Counted from the stretch's first letter, positions 29,129-38,359 are shown. The stretch: DNA of 64,000 nt from Streptomyces chattanoogensis (GCF_001294335.1 NZ_LGKG01000013.1:62001-126000), one strand, 5' to 3'. The notes: generated by a model not told the origin, from the letters alone. Numbers and translations are program-made.

Positions 29129-29158
29129 CCTGACGCGCCTGCCACGCACTCATACCGA

Positions 29159-29199
29159 AGGGGCGCCGGCCCAGCTCTTCAGGAGCGGGTCGGCGCCCT
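29159..29199. terminator. Bidirectional terminator at the left edge of the toxin island
   Basis: AGGGGCGCCGGCCC pairs with GGGTCGGCGCCCT (one mismatch), and the loop itself holds a smaller GCTC/GAGC stem. It lies 30 bases after the mini-protein stop and ahead of the convergent immunity gene. The rest of the 29129-29406 gap shows no intact gene; a reading frame near 29290-29440 may be a gene remnant. Confidence 0.65.
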
Positions 29200-29406
29200 C
29201 CTGCGCTGCGCGCATCACCCCGTCGCCCCTGTGATCGGTGGAACACCGTCAGGTTGCGGTTGCGCTGATACGCCGCCAGCACGAGAGTCGATGAATCTGC
29301 CGAGCGCCGGGGACGGTTGGAGGAGATCGCCAAAGGGGTGTACGCGCCGCTGGAGCGTCCTGACCAGCGGGCGGCCAACACCCACCTACCCGCACAGGAC
29401 ACGGCC

Positions 29407-30060
29407 TCAACTGGCCAGGAATTCAAGAGAAGACAGCAAGTCCTCTCCAAGCGCAAACTCCCTGGCAATTCTCGCATAGGTTGCCCAATAGACACCTTCC
29501 ACCGGAATGAAATTGGCGAGATGAATTCTCAGCAGGAGGCGGAAGGCAAGCTCGGCAGAGGCAGAACGCGCACAGTTATCGAGAGCATTTCGCAGCACAT
29601 GCACGTCGGAATCAAAGTACATGCGGCATTCATCCGGCAGGTTTAGAGGCGTGCCATCAATCGCTTTGCGCACATCGCTCGCCACATGGACGGAATTCCA
29701 CCCCTGGGCGGCGTCCGCCTCGACCACTCCGTAACCCTGCTGCCACTGGCGGCTGGCTGCATGGATTCGCTCAAGGAACCCACGACCCGTTTCGCCATTC
29801 GAAAATGGATAATTACCGCCGGTTGCCATCACCCAGAGAAGCCTCAACTGGTAGTCACTGAGGGGTGAGCTGATCAGGAGGGACACATCTCGTTCAAGTT
29901 CAGCAGCTTCTTTTTTCAGAGCGTCGTCCGCGCAAGACTCTTCGCCTACCGAAAGATACGTCAGGACGACTTGCTCGACTTCCCCTATGTGATTCCAGTC
30001 CTGATGGAACAGTGCAGCCAGTCCGGTAAGGCCGAAATCGAAGCTGGTAAATCTCTGCAT
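29407..30060 (-). CDS. Probable immunity protein for the Rhs toxin (CdiI-like)
   Basis: A 217-residue cytoplasmic protein with base composition clearly poorer in GC than the surroundings. The N-terminal LAALFHQDWNHIGEVEQVV carries the FHQDW motif of a contact-dependent-inhibition immunity family. The remainder has predicted helices and no membrane segment. It begins a few bases after the Rhs stop, the standard place for a cognate immunity gene. GAGGG at the end of the Rhs gene serves as ribosome site; ATG 30060 has better spacing than the adjacent ATG at 30063. Assignment as immunity rests on the motif and position. Confidence 0.7.
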   Translation of the reverse strand: MQRFTSFDFGLTGLAALFHQDWNHIGEVEQVVLTYLSVGEESCADDALKKEAAELERDVSLLISSPLSDYQLRLLWVMATGGNYPFSNGETGRGFLERIHAASRQWQQGYGVVEADAAQGWNSVHVASDVRKAIDGTPLNLPDECRMYFDSDVHVLRNALDNCARSASAELAFRLLLRIHLANFIPVEGVYWATYARIAREFALGEDLLSSLEFLAS

Positions 30061-30067
30061 CATGCCC

Positions 30068-33000
30068 TCACTTCGGATAAAGCGTTGAGATGAAGAAACC
30101 TCCGGGATGCCCCTTGGCTCGCGTCAGCTGGATGAAGTACCCATTTCCTGCGTCGGTTCGAGATCCGTCCGCGTGAAATGTAGACCCAAGCGAGATATTG
30201 GCTCCATGCCGTCCAGAGAAGGACAATTGCTGCTGTGGCCCTCGGAGCCATCTCTGAATCCGGGCAGCATTATTCGCCACAGCCTCGTCAGCCACCTTCT
30301 GGGCTGTTTCCTGATCGACGAACACGCTATTCCTGCCACCCGACTTTCTCCGCGCCAGCGATATTGCCCTCTCGTCCGATATTCCCACATGCTCGTCCAG
30401 GGTATGGGCACGCCCTGGGAAGCTATTAGCCGCCGCTACGAGGCACGCGGAGAGGCCAAGTGGGTCAGCCCAGGTGTGCGGGTTGTGGATATAGGTGACG
30501 GGGTTGGGGGCTGGAGTGAGGCCGAGGGGGTCGGGGGTGAGATAGCGGGCGGTTTCGGGGTCGTAGGTACGGAAGTAGTTGTGGTGGAGCTGGGTTTCGG
30601 GGTCGAAGTACTGGCCGGGAAAGCGGAGGGGGGTGTGGGCGGTGGCGTCCGTGCTCCAGGCGGTCGAGCCCCACAGTGTCGTACGAGTGCGGGCGGCGAT
30701 GCCACCTTGTTCGTCGAGGAGTTCGGTGGGGGAGCCCACGAGGTCCGTGACGATGGCGAAGAAGCGCTGATCAACCTCGTGCTGCGGGGCATGCGCTGCG
30801 GTACGGCGTTCGCACTGAGTCAGGGGCTTGAGGCCTTCGTGGTCCCAGGTGATGATCGATTGCTCGGACCGACCGTTGACGAGGGTGGTCTGCTCGCACA
30901 GGGTGGCGCCGTCCCAGGTAAAGGTCACCTGCTCAGCGATGCTCTGGCCGTCGTCGGTCAGACGTAGCTTGGCGGTGCGCCGGCCGAGGGGGTCGTAGGT
31001 GTAGCGCCAGGTGGTGCCATCAGGCGTGGTGCAGGCGATCAGGCGGTCTTCGGCGTCCCAGGTGTAGTACCAGGTCTCGGGCTTGCGGGAGAGACGGGTC
31101 TTCTGGCGGAGGGTGGTGCGACCCGCCGCGTCGTACTCGTAGCGGACACCACCCGCACGGTTGAGGCGGGTGGCGGTGTAGGTGCGCTCGCCACGTGCCT
31201 CGGGATTCGGATGGCGGTCGGGCCAGGCGGCCTGGGTCTGGTTTCCTGCTGTGTCGTAGGCGTACGTCTCGGTCCAGTCGTGGGCTGAGACGGTGGTGAC
31301 CCGGCCGACAGCGTCGAGTTGAAAGCGGCGAGCACCGTTGAGGCGGTCGTCAATGCCGGAGAGGTTGCCGTCCGCCCGATAGGTGTACGCGCGGCGCTGG
31401 AGGGTTTCAGCGGCGGATGTGACGTGTTGGTCGGTGAGGCGGCCGAGAGCGTCGAACTGGTTGGTGAGGGTGATGTCGCCGAGAGTGCGGGAGAGTTCCT
31501 GACCCAGCGCATCGTACGCGAAGGCCATGGTGCGGCCGGATGCCTCAAGTGTGGTGCGTTGCCCGGCTGCGTCGTAGGTCCAAGTGCTCACCGCGCCGGT
31601 GGGGGTGGTGCGGGATGTCTGGCGGCCCAGGGCGTCGTAGAGGAAAGTGGTGGTGCGGCCGTTCACCGTCTCGGCAACGATCTGGCCGAGCTCGTCGCGG
31701 CTGTAGGTGAGTTCGACGCCGGGTGCGGTGGCCTGAGCCAGGTGCCCGGCTGTGTCGTAGGCGAAGGTGGTGAGTTCGCCTGCGACGTCCTTGGTGACGG
31801 TACGGCCGAGGGCGTCATGCTGGAAGCGGATGGTGTGGCCCAGCGGGGTGGTGCGGGAGGTCAGGCGACCGGCCGGGTCGTGAGTGTATTCCTGCGTGCG
31901 GCTGTCGAAGTCCGTTTCGGAGATCAGACGCCCGGCCGCGTCGTACTCGTAACGCCAGGTCAGTCCCTGGGGGTTGATGACCTTCATGAGCTTGAGTTCG
32001 GTGTCGTGGAGGAACTCGTGGCGTGCGCCGTCCGGGTCGGTGCGCGCCTTCAGATGGTCGAAGTGGCCGTACTCGAATGTGGTGACCTGCCCCAAGGGGT
32101 CGGTGTGCGAGGTGCAGTTGCCCTCGCCGTCGTAGGTCCAGGAATCCTGGGTGGCGTCCGGGTTGATGCGGGTCTCGAGATGCCCTTCAGGGGTCCACAG
32201 GTAGCTGGAGGTGTTGCCGAGAGCATCTGTGACAGATGTGGCGCGGCCGAACTTGTCCCGGAGAAAGTGCGTGACAGCGCCGAGCGGGTCGGTGACGGTA
32301 AGAGGGAGTCCCCCTTCGTCGGTCTCGATGCAGGTGATGTTTCCCAGCGGGTCGGTGACCGAGGTGAGGTGGCCGCGGGAATCATGGGCGAAGCGGGTGG
32401 TTCGACCGGCGGGGTCGGTGACGGCTGTGCGGTTGCCCTTGGCGTCGTACTCCTGGCGGAGAGTCCGGCCGTCCGGGCCGGTGATCTCCTCCGGTAGGCC
32501 GAGGTCGTTGTAGGTGGTGGTGCTGGTGGAACCGTCCGGGCGGACGACGGATACGAGGTGCCCGGGCTCGTCGTAGGCGAGGTGGGTGGTGTTGCCGAGG
32601 GGGTCGGTGATCGTCAGGGGGCGGTCGTCGGTGTCGTAGGTGGTGCGGGTGGTGTTGCCAAGGGCGTCGGTGACCGCGATGACCTGCAGGCGGTCGTTCA
32701 TGACATACCGCGTGGGGAAGCCCTCGCCGTTGATGAGCGTGGTGGTGCGGTGGCCGGTTTCCGGATCAGGCTCGCCGTAGGTGAAACGGTTGGCCAAGTG
32801 ACCCTCGGCGCCGGACTGGGCGGTGCAGCGGTGACTGTCGTCGTAGGTGTACTCGTAGCGGGAGTCGTTGGAGTCGACCCAGGCGGTCATCCGGTGCTCG
32901 GCGTCGTACTCGAACCGGGTCACCGCCCCGACGGAGTTGGTGACAGTGGTGAGGTCACCGACCTCGTTGTGCCCGTAGGAGCGGATCAGCTGGTCCACTC

Positions 33001-33877
33001 CGTCCTCCGCCGCACCCGCCAAGTGCAGGGCAGTGAGGCGGCCGTCCTCGTCGCAAGTCAACTTGAGTTCATAGCCGGCGCTGTGGCGGATCGCGTACGG
33101 GATGCCGGTCTCGTCCGCATAGTCGAAAGTGATCCGATTCCCGTTGCGGTCCGTGATCTCATCCGGCAAGGCAATGCCTGGGGCGTGCAGGGCATCGCTG
33201 AAGTAACGGGTGTGCCCCGTCTCCGGGTCGTTGACGGCCCAGTCGCCCTGGAGCGTGCGCATCAGCGGCCAGCGCGGGCCATTCTTCGGCAGGACCCGAT
33301 CACCTGTCTCCGGTACCGGGTACTGGAGCAGCATGCCGGTCTCGGTGACGAAGACGATGCCCTCGTCGTCGATCTCCAGGCGCTGGTCGACGGTGGAGGA
33401 CCACGACGGCCCGATGTGCTGGCCGATACGGGTCGAGGACTCGTATCTCCGTGTGAACGTCAGCGGCAGGGCACCGGGCAGGGAGATGTCGGTCTGGGGC
33501 AGGAACACTCTGCCGGTGGCCAGGTCGACCGGGTCGGTGGGACCAGTGCACTTGCGCTCGTCCGGACGGGTGCTGTCGTGGGCGTTGCCGCCTTCGGCCT
33601 CCGCGCGGGCCCCGCCGGACCGGCCACCACCGGACGGGCGGCCGCCCCCGCCCGTGCCATGCGGCGCATGCGGCATGTCGTTCTTGCCGCCCTTGAGGAG
33701 CTTGTCGAGTTCCGCGGCATGCTTGGCGTCGTTCTCGTGATGGTTGCGGGCGACCTTCTTCAGCCGGTCGCCCGCCCCGTGGTACAGGTCCTGGACGGCC
33801 TTGCTCGCGTCCTTGGCCAGGGTCTTGCCCAGCTTCTGCGCGCCGTTCTCCAGCGCCTTGACGATCGGATTGCTCAT
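30068..33877 (-). CDS. Rhs repeat polymorphic toxin with C-terminal RNase A-like domain
   Basis: A 1269-residue protein. A helical and then Gly-rich N-terminus (1-100) precedes a DUF6531-type start (DLATGRVFLPQTDISLPGALP), then about 30 YD repeats (roughly 270-1080) forming the Rhs shell. The core ends at DPLGL (about 1142). The variable C-terminal domain (1143-1269) resembles bacterial CdiA-type RNase A domains: DEHVG with His1163, NNAARIQRWL, and a terminal FISTLYP with Thr1265 and Tyr1267. It would degrade RNA in a rival cell. There is no signal peptide; the upstream CpnT-like helical protein, overlapping by ATGA, may guide export through a type VII system. Confidence 0.88.
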   Translation of the reverse strand: MSNPIVKALENGAQKLGKTLAKDASKAVQDLYHGAGDRLKKVARNHHENDAKHAAELDKLLKGGKNDMPHAPHGTGGGGRPSGGGRSGGARAEAEGGNAHDSTRPDERKCTGPTDPVDLATGRVFLPQTDISLPGALPLTFTRRYESSTRIGQHIGPSWSSTVDQRLEIDDEGIVFVTETGMLLQYPVPETGDRVLPKNGPRWPLMRTLQGDWAVNDPETGHTRYFSDALHAPGIALPDEITDRNGNRITFDYADETGIPYAIRHSAGYELKLTCDEDGRLTALHLAGAAEDGVDQLIRSYGHNEVGDLTTVTNSVGAVTRFEYDAEHRMTAWVDSNDSRYEYTYDDSHRCTAQSGAEGHLANRFTYGEPDPETGHRTTTLINGEGFPTRYVMNDRLQVIAVTDALGNTTRTTYDTDDRPLTITDPLGNTTHLAYDEPGHLVSVVRPDGSTSTTTYNDLGLPEEITGPDGRTLRQEYDAKGNRTAVTDPAGRTTRFAHDSRGHLTSVTDPLGNITCIETDEGGLPLTVTDPLGAVTHFLRDKFGRATSVTDALGNTSSYLWTPEGHLETRINPDATQDSWTYDGEGNCTSHTDPLGQVTTFEYGHFDHLKARTDPDGARHEFLHDTELKLMKVINPQGLTWRYEYDAAGRLISETDFDSRTQEYTHDPAGRLTSRTTPLGHTIRFQHDALGRTVTKDVAGELTTFAYDTAGHLAQATAPGVELTYSRDELGQIVAETVNGRTTTFLYDALGRQTSRTTPTGAVSTWTYDAAGQRTTLEASGRTMAFAYDALGQELSRTLGDITLTNQFDALGRLTDQHVTSAAETLQRRAYTYRADGNLSGIDDRLNGARRFQLDAVGRVTTVSAHDWTETYAYDTAGNQTQAAWPDRHPNPEARGERTYTATRLNRAGGVRYEYDAAGRTTLRQKTRLSRKPETWYYTWDAEDRLIACTTPDGTTWRYTYDPLGRRTAKLRLTDDGQSIAEQVTFTWDGATLCEQTTLVNGRSEQSIITWDHEGLKPLTQCERRTAAHAPQHEVDQRFFAIVTDLVGSPTELLDEQGGIAARTRTTLWGSTAWSTDATAHTPLRFPGQYFDPETQLHHNYFRTYDPETARYLTPDPLGLTPAPNPVTYIHNPHTWADPLGLSACLVAAANSFPGRAHTLDEHVGISDERAISLARRKSGGRNSVFVDQETAQKVADEAVANNAARIQRWLRGPQQQLSFSGRHGANISLGSTFHADGSRTDAGNGYFIQLTRAKGHPGGFFISTLYPK

Positions 33878-34608
33878 TCGAAGGTCACCCCCGCAGCCTT
33901 CGTCTCGAATTCGGCGGCGTGCGACGCCACCTTCTCGGCATGCCCGCGCAGTTTTTCCGCGCGCGCGTGCAGCTGTTCCGGGTGGATGGAGAAGCCCTGC
34001 CCACCACCGCCCGCCCCGCCGCCGGCGGAGACGCCCAGCGCGGACTCGGCGGCCTGGAAAACCATGCCGCTCACCGCCTTGCTGACCGTCTCGATCAGCG
34101 GGTCGATCGCCGCCTCGATCACCTGGGCGATGATGTACTGCTCCAACTGCTGCACCAGGAAGTCCACAAGCTTCTCGGCCGCTGCCACGATCAGCGCCAT
34201 GGCGGCCTCCGCAGCGCCGAGAGTGGCGACCGCGGCGGCCTGGTCGGCCACGAACGTGATCGCCAGCACGATCAGCTCGGCGATCGCCTCCAGCTTCATC
34301 GCCACGATCGTGTCCGCCGCGATGTCCAGCGCGGACGCCACCGTGTGACAGGCGTTGACCAGCTCCGTCATGTGGCCGTCGGACAGCTGCGCCCACTTGG
34401 CCAGCAGCGCCTCGTACGACGCGCCCTGGTACACCTCTTCCAGCTGCTTGATCGTCGCCGTGGAGTCCTTGTGGGTCTCATCCACCTTCTCCGCGAAGTC
34501 CCGTACGTGGGAAGCGAATTCGCGGACCTTGTCCTCATTGATGTTCGGCCAGTTCACCCCGATGAACTGAAGGAACGTCACCACCTGTTCAGGCAGCTCG
34601 ATCGCCAT
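33874..34608 (-). CDS. Helical WXG100/CpnT N-domain-like protein
   Basis: A 244-residue, almost wholly helical protein. The first 100 residues form a hairpin with the turn VYQGASYEALLAKWAQL in the WXG position. Hydrophobic helices rich in Ala (about 115-165) follow, then a Gly-rich break and a final helix. This is the layout of the N-terminal domains that address toxins to type VII secretion in CpnT-like systems, here as a separate polypeptide. Its stop overlaps the start of the Rhs gene (ATGA), so the two are translationally coupled and probably form a complex. Confidence 0.8.
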   Translation of the reverse strand: MAIELPEQVVTFLQFIGVNWPNINEDKVREFASHVRDFAEKVDETHKDSTATIKQLEEVYQGASYEALLAKWAQLSDGHMTELVNACHTVASALDIAADTIVAMKLEAIAELIVLAITFVADQAAAVATLGAAEAAMALIVAAAEKLVDFLVQQLEQYIIAQVIEAAIDPLIETVSKAVSGMVFQAAESALGVSAGGGAGGGGQGFSIHPEQLHARAEKLRGHAEKVASHAAEFETKAAGVTFE

Positions 34609-34627
34609 GCTGTTCCCCCCTCAGCGA

Positions 34628-34658
34628 TGCCTACGACAGCCCATCAGACATCGTTCAA
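34628..34658 (-). promoter_or_regulatory. Putative promoter of the toxin operon
   Basis: On the minus strand TTGAAC (34658-34653) and TAGGCA (34633-34628) are separated by 19 bases, just upstream of the helical WXG100-like gene. The ribosome site is GAGGGGGGAA before ATG 34608. The remainder of the 34609-34821 gap holds no other gene. Confidence 0.45.
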
Positions 34659-34821
34659 TGGAGGGCAAGGAGCGGGCAAACAGGTGCTCTAGAGACGGCC
34701 AACAGAACGCCCAGTAGTGAGAACCCATGTACCGCCCAGCGGGCAGGCGGCATCTGCCGGCCGAACCACCCCGCCCGCAAGGCTGGCGCCCCCGCCCGGC
34801 TCCCCCCTATGGTCCCTCCCC

Positions 34822-35007
34822 ATGAAGCCGATTTCGGGGGACCTGGCGTACGAAATCCTGGCCCGCGGCCACCACCACTACTCGCACCACTACGGCGGCA
34901 CCCACGGGACCAGCGACGGCATCATGGACTGGTGGGAGTGGCTGATCCTGGGCGTCGGCGTGATTGTCGTCATCTGGGCGCTGGTGAAGAAGTTCAGTTC
35001 CGACTGA
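34822..35007 (+). CDS. His-rich mini membrane protein, copy 2
   Basis: A 61-residue protein that shares YEILARGHHH, an HYGG turn, a W-W-x-W membrane helix start and the VKKF end with the copy at 28952. The DNA from TACGAAATCCTGGCCCG through the His codons is nearly identical in both genes. A TATGGT element at 34808-34813 suggests a leaderless transcript from ATG 34822. It stands divergent from the toxin operon and forms the right edge of the island. The function is unknown. Confidence 0.75.
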   Translation: MKPISGDLAYEILARGHHHYSHHYGGTHGTSDGIMDWWEWLILGVGVIVVIWALVKKFSSD

Positions 35008-35027
35008 AGACCCCGGCACCCAGGCAA

Positions 35028-35058
35028 AAGGCCCCCGTCGCGGTGCGACAGGGGCCTT
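35028..35058. terminator. Bidirectional terminator
   Basis: AAGGCCCCCGTCGC pairs with GCGACAGGGGCCTT (one mismatch) around a short loop. It sits between the mini-protein gene and the convergent sacsin-like gene ending at 35081. Confidence 0.8.
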
Positions 35059-35080
35059 CACGCACCCGGGCGGCGGCCGG

Positions 35081-38000
35081 TCAGTCGAACCAGCGGGCCT
35101 CGGCCAGTTCCTCGCCCCGCTCCGGGTCCTCCAGTAGCGCGGCCACCTCGAAGCGACGCGGCCACTGGGCTGTCGCCCAGGACAGGCCCGCGGCGACACC
35201 CTCCAGCGTGGCGGCATGCAACGTGCCATCGGGGGTCCAGCGCCAGTCCAGTTCCGTGCCGTCCTCCAGCTCCAGCGCCTCGTGTTCGAGGTATGAGGTG
35301 GGGGTGGCGGGGCCGAGGAGTACGCGCACGGCCTCGGGGACTTCGTGGCGTACGCCCTCGGAGCTCACAGACGCCGTGACCGTCTCGCTCAGGCGCCGCA
35401 CCTGGAGGAGTTCGGCCAGTTCGGCGGCGCGGGACGGGCGGACCGGGAGGAGCGCCATGTCACCGGCCAGGGGCATCAGGTCGGGGGCGTCGGCGACGAT
35501 GGCGTCGCTTGCGTCCACCACTCGCAGTTCGCCGCCCACCACCGCGCGCAGTTCGTCGGGGAGGGTGACGTCGTCGGGGTCCATGTCGGTCAACGCGCCG
35601 TAGAGGGCGTGGAGTTGGGCAGCGCCGACGGTGACGTCGGGGTCGGCGAGGCGGGAGAGGAGTTCGGCCGCGCCGCCCGGCTCGTCCAGGAGGGCCGCCA
35701 CCGAGGTGCGGACTCCCAGGGCGCGCAGGACCTGGGCGTCGACCTCGCCGGCGTCCGCGGACTCGTACAGGCCGGCGAGGAGAGGGTCGCCGCCGGCGGA
35801 GCGGAGACCGGCGGGGCGGCGGCCGTCGAGTACGGGGTGGCCGCGCAGCCACCAGGCGGTGTAGGGGCGTACGGACTCCGTGGTGCCGTCGGGGAGGAGG
35901 ATCCGTACGGGGGTGGTCAGCGCGTCCCGCAGGGGCGGCTGGGAGAGCATGGCGAGGACCTGGGGCCAGCAGTCGTCGTCGACCAGGTCGAGGTCGCGGA
36001 CGGCGAGCAGCTCGGTCACCACGGGGGGTACGGGGGTGTCGGGCAGGGTGTCGAGGACGTCCTCGCACCAGACGTCGACGGCGTCGAGGAGGCCGGGGTC
36101 GTCGGGTTCGGCGAAGTCCCCGTCGCGGGGTTCGAGTTCGTCCGGGTCCAGGACGACGTCGGCGGCACGGACGAGGGCGAAGGCGGCCAGGACGCCGACG
36201 GCCGTCAGTGGCTGTTCACCCCAGCGCGCAGCCAACTCGGCGTCGCAGGCGGCGAGTTCACCTTCCCGGATGACGCGTTCGAAGGGACTGCCGGGCAGGA
36301 CCAGCTCCCCGGCGGGGGCCAGCTCGCCCTCGTCGTCCGGCAGGGCCAGGGCGGCCAGCCAGGGCTCGTCGCCGGGGGTGAGGTTGGCGTCGCGGACCAG
36401 GCCGAGGACCGCCTCGGCCAGCTCCTCGGCGCCGAGCGGGGCGCCGAAGCCGCCGCCCAGCTCGTCCGCGAAGACGTCGTAGGCGTCCTCGTCGGCGTCC
36501 AGGGAGTTCTCCACCGCCGCCCGGACCTGGGGTGTCGTCAGGACCGCGCGCGGGGAGGCCGGGGTGGCGCCCAGCTTCTCCAGCAGCGGGTGTACGGCGT
36601 CCGGGTGGGCGACCTTCAGGCCGAGGCGGGCGAGGGTGCGGTGGCGGGCCTCGGTGTCGCCGTCCTCGTACGGGCCGCCGCCGGGCAGGGGGAGGAGGAC
36701 CTGACGGGGGCCGATCGTGGTGCGTACGGTGCCGGTCGCGCCGCCCGGTCCCTGGCCGGCCGCACCCGCAAGGGGGACCGGGAGGCCGCTGAGGCGGTCC
36801 GGGTCGGTGCCGGCCAGCGCGTCGTAGAGGCGCCACCACCAGCCGGGGGACCGCTCGACGCCCGCCAGCCGGTCGATCATCTCGCTGAGCGGCACCCGCG
36901 CCACGCCCAACGCCCGCAGCTCCGGCCGCCGTTCGAGACCGGCCGGCAGCAGGCTGGGGAAGAGCTCGGCCAGGACGGACACGGTGGCCGCGCCCGCGCC
37001 CTCCAGGAGTTCGGCGTCCACGGGGCGGAGGATGTAGCGGGCGGCGTCGGCGCCGCCCTCGTCCCACTCGGGGGACGTCTCCGGTTCGACGGACGTTCCC
37101 GCGGGCGTTCCGGCGCTCGGCAGGAAGCGGACCCGGGGCAGCATCTCCAGCACCTGGCGGCGCAGCTCGCCGTCCAGGCCGCCCTTGCCCAGGGGGCCCG
37201 GGACCAGGTCGAGGGTGCCGACGGAGACCGGCTGCCAGTCGCGGAGCAGGGACGCGTAGGTCACGGCGGCCTGCTCCACCAGGAAGTCGGACAGGGGGCC
37301 CGGCGCGATATGGCGGCGGGTCGGCTCCAGGGGGAAGGAGGCGATGAGGAGGGCGGGCAGGCCCAGGGGCTCGTCCGTCGGGGTGGGCGCGTGCAGCACT
37401 GCCGCGGTCGTCGGCCGTACCGGCGCACCCTCGCTGTCCACCGGCACCGCCCAGGTCACCGACCACACCGGGCGCAGCCGCTCCTCGATGGGCCGGTCCG
37501 CGAGCAGCGCCGGGTCCAGCGGGCCGCCGTCGGTGGCCACCCGCCAGCGGGTGGCGCCGCGCTCGCTGTCCTCGATCAGGACGCAGTCGCCGTCCTGACG
37601 GCGCCTCAGTTCCCGTACGCCCTCCGGGGTTTCGATCACGACCTCGGCCAGGCCCGGCAGGGTAAGCAGCAGCGCCGCGTCGATCCCGGACAGCAGCCGC
37701 TCGGCGAGGTCCAGCGCCGCACCGTCGCGCAGCGGCAGCACGACCGCGGTGTCATAGCCCTCGGGCGCACTGCCCTCCGCGGGCAGCGGGAGGCGCAGCA
37801 GCGGTACGTGGCCGTCGCGGCGGCGCAGCTCGCCGCCCAGGCCGGGGCTGTGCGCGGCCACCTCCTGGGTCAGCACACGGGCCTCGGCGAGCGACCAGCG
37901 GACACCGCCGGTACGCCCCACCAGCGCCGGCTCGTCGCTCACGGACAGCACCGCGGCGAACCCGACGCCGAACCGGCCGACCGCGCCCGCGGCCACACTC

Positions 38001-38359
38001 GTCTCCCGCTTGGCGGAGGCGCGCAGCGTGGACAGGGACTCGACGCCGGTGGCGTCCAGGGGGGCACCGGTGTTGGACGCGACGAGTACGGCGGAACCGG
38101 TGTCGTCGGCCGGGTGCAGGGTCAGGCGCAGCCGCCCGGGGACGCCGGCCCGGCCCGCCGCGTCGGCGGCGTTCTGGGCCAGCTCGACGGCGAGGCGGTC
38201 GCGGTAGCCGCCCAGCGCGAGGTCCTCCTCGGCATTGGCGTCCTCCCGGAACCGGGCGGGCGACGCGGCCCAGGCATCCAGCACGCCGCGGCGCAGCCGC
38301 GCGGTCCCAAACGGGTCAGCCCCTTCGGTTGCGCCTCGTACCCACGACGTACCAGCCAC
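35081..38359 (-). CDS. Sacsin-like/Hsp90-type ATPase domain protein
   Basis: A 1092-residue cytoplasmic protein. The N-terminal 250 residues form a GHKL ATP-binding fold: ELAQNAADAAGRAG (N-box, near 55-68), LVASNTGAPLD (the DxGxG counterpart) and VGRFGVGFAAVL (G-box). The remaining 800 residues have no recognised domain but are conserved in length among actinobacterial sacsin-like proteins. ATP-driven chaperone-like activity is expected, by analogy only. I start it at GTG 38359 with ribosome site AAAGGGAG; the frame upstream runs into an intergenic repeat. There is no operon partner. Confidence 0.88.
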   Translation of the reverse strand: MAGTSWVRGATEGADPFGTARLRRGVLDAWAASPARFREDANAEEDLALGGYRDRLAVELAQNAADAAGRAGVPGRLRLTLHPADDTGSAVLVASNTGAPLDATGVESLSTLRASAKRETSVAAGAVGRFGVGFAAVLSVSDEPALVGRTGGVRWSLAEARVLTQEVAAHSPGLGGELRRRDGHVPLLRLPLPAEGSAPEGYDTAVVLPLRDGAALDLAERLLSGIDAALLLTLPGLAEVVIETPEGVRELRRRQDGDCVLIEDSERGATRWRVATDGGPLDPALLADRPIEERLRPVWSVTWAVPVDSEGAPVRPTTAAVLHAPTPTDEPLGLPALLIASFPLEPTRRHIAPGPLSDFLVEQAAVTYASLLRDWQPVSVGTLDLVPGPLGKGGLDGELRRQVLEMLPRVRFLPSAGTPAGTSVEPETSPEWDEGGADAARYILRPVDAELLEGAGAATVSVLAELFPSLLPAGLERRPELRALGVARVPLSEMIDRLAGVERSPGWWWRLYDALAGTDPDRLSGLPVPLAGAAGQGPGGATGTVRTTIGPRQVLLPLPGGGPYEDGDTEARHRTLARLGLKVAHPDAVHPLLEKLGATPASPRAVLTTPQVRAAVENSLDADEDAYDVFADELGGGFGAPLGAEELAEAVLGLVRDANLTPGDEPWLAALALPDDEGELAPAGELVLPGSPFERVIREGELAACDAELAARWGEQPLTAVGVLAAFALVRAADVVLDPDELEPRDGDFAEPDDPGLLDAVDVWCEDVLDTLPDTPVPPVVTELLAVRDLDLVDDDCWPQVLAMLSQPPLRDALTTPVRILLPDGTTESVRPYTAWWLRGHPVLDGRRPAGLRSAGGDPLLAGLYESADAGEVDAQVLRALGVRTSVAALLDEPGGAAELLSRLADPDVTVGAAQLHALYGALTDMDPDDVTLPDELRAVVGGELRVVDASDAIVADAPDLMPLAGDMALLPVRPSRAAELAELLQVRRLSETVTASVSSEGVRHEVPEAVRVLLGPATPTSYLEHEALELEDGTELDWRWTPDGTLHAATLEGVAAGLSWATAQWPRRFEVAALLEDPERGEELAEARWFD

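Noticed and set aside
29290..29440. Short frame reading EEIAKGVYAPLERP considered as a gene remnant
   Set aside because: Too short, without start signals, and no family could be recognised; noted only under the terminator entry.
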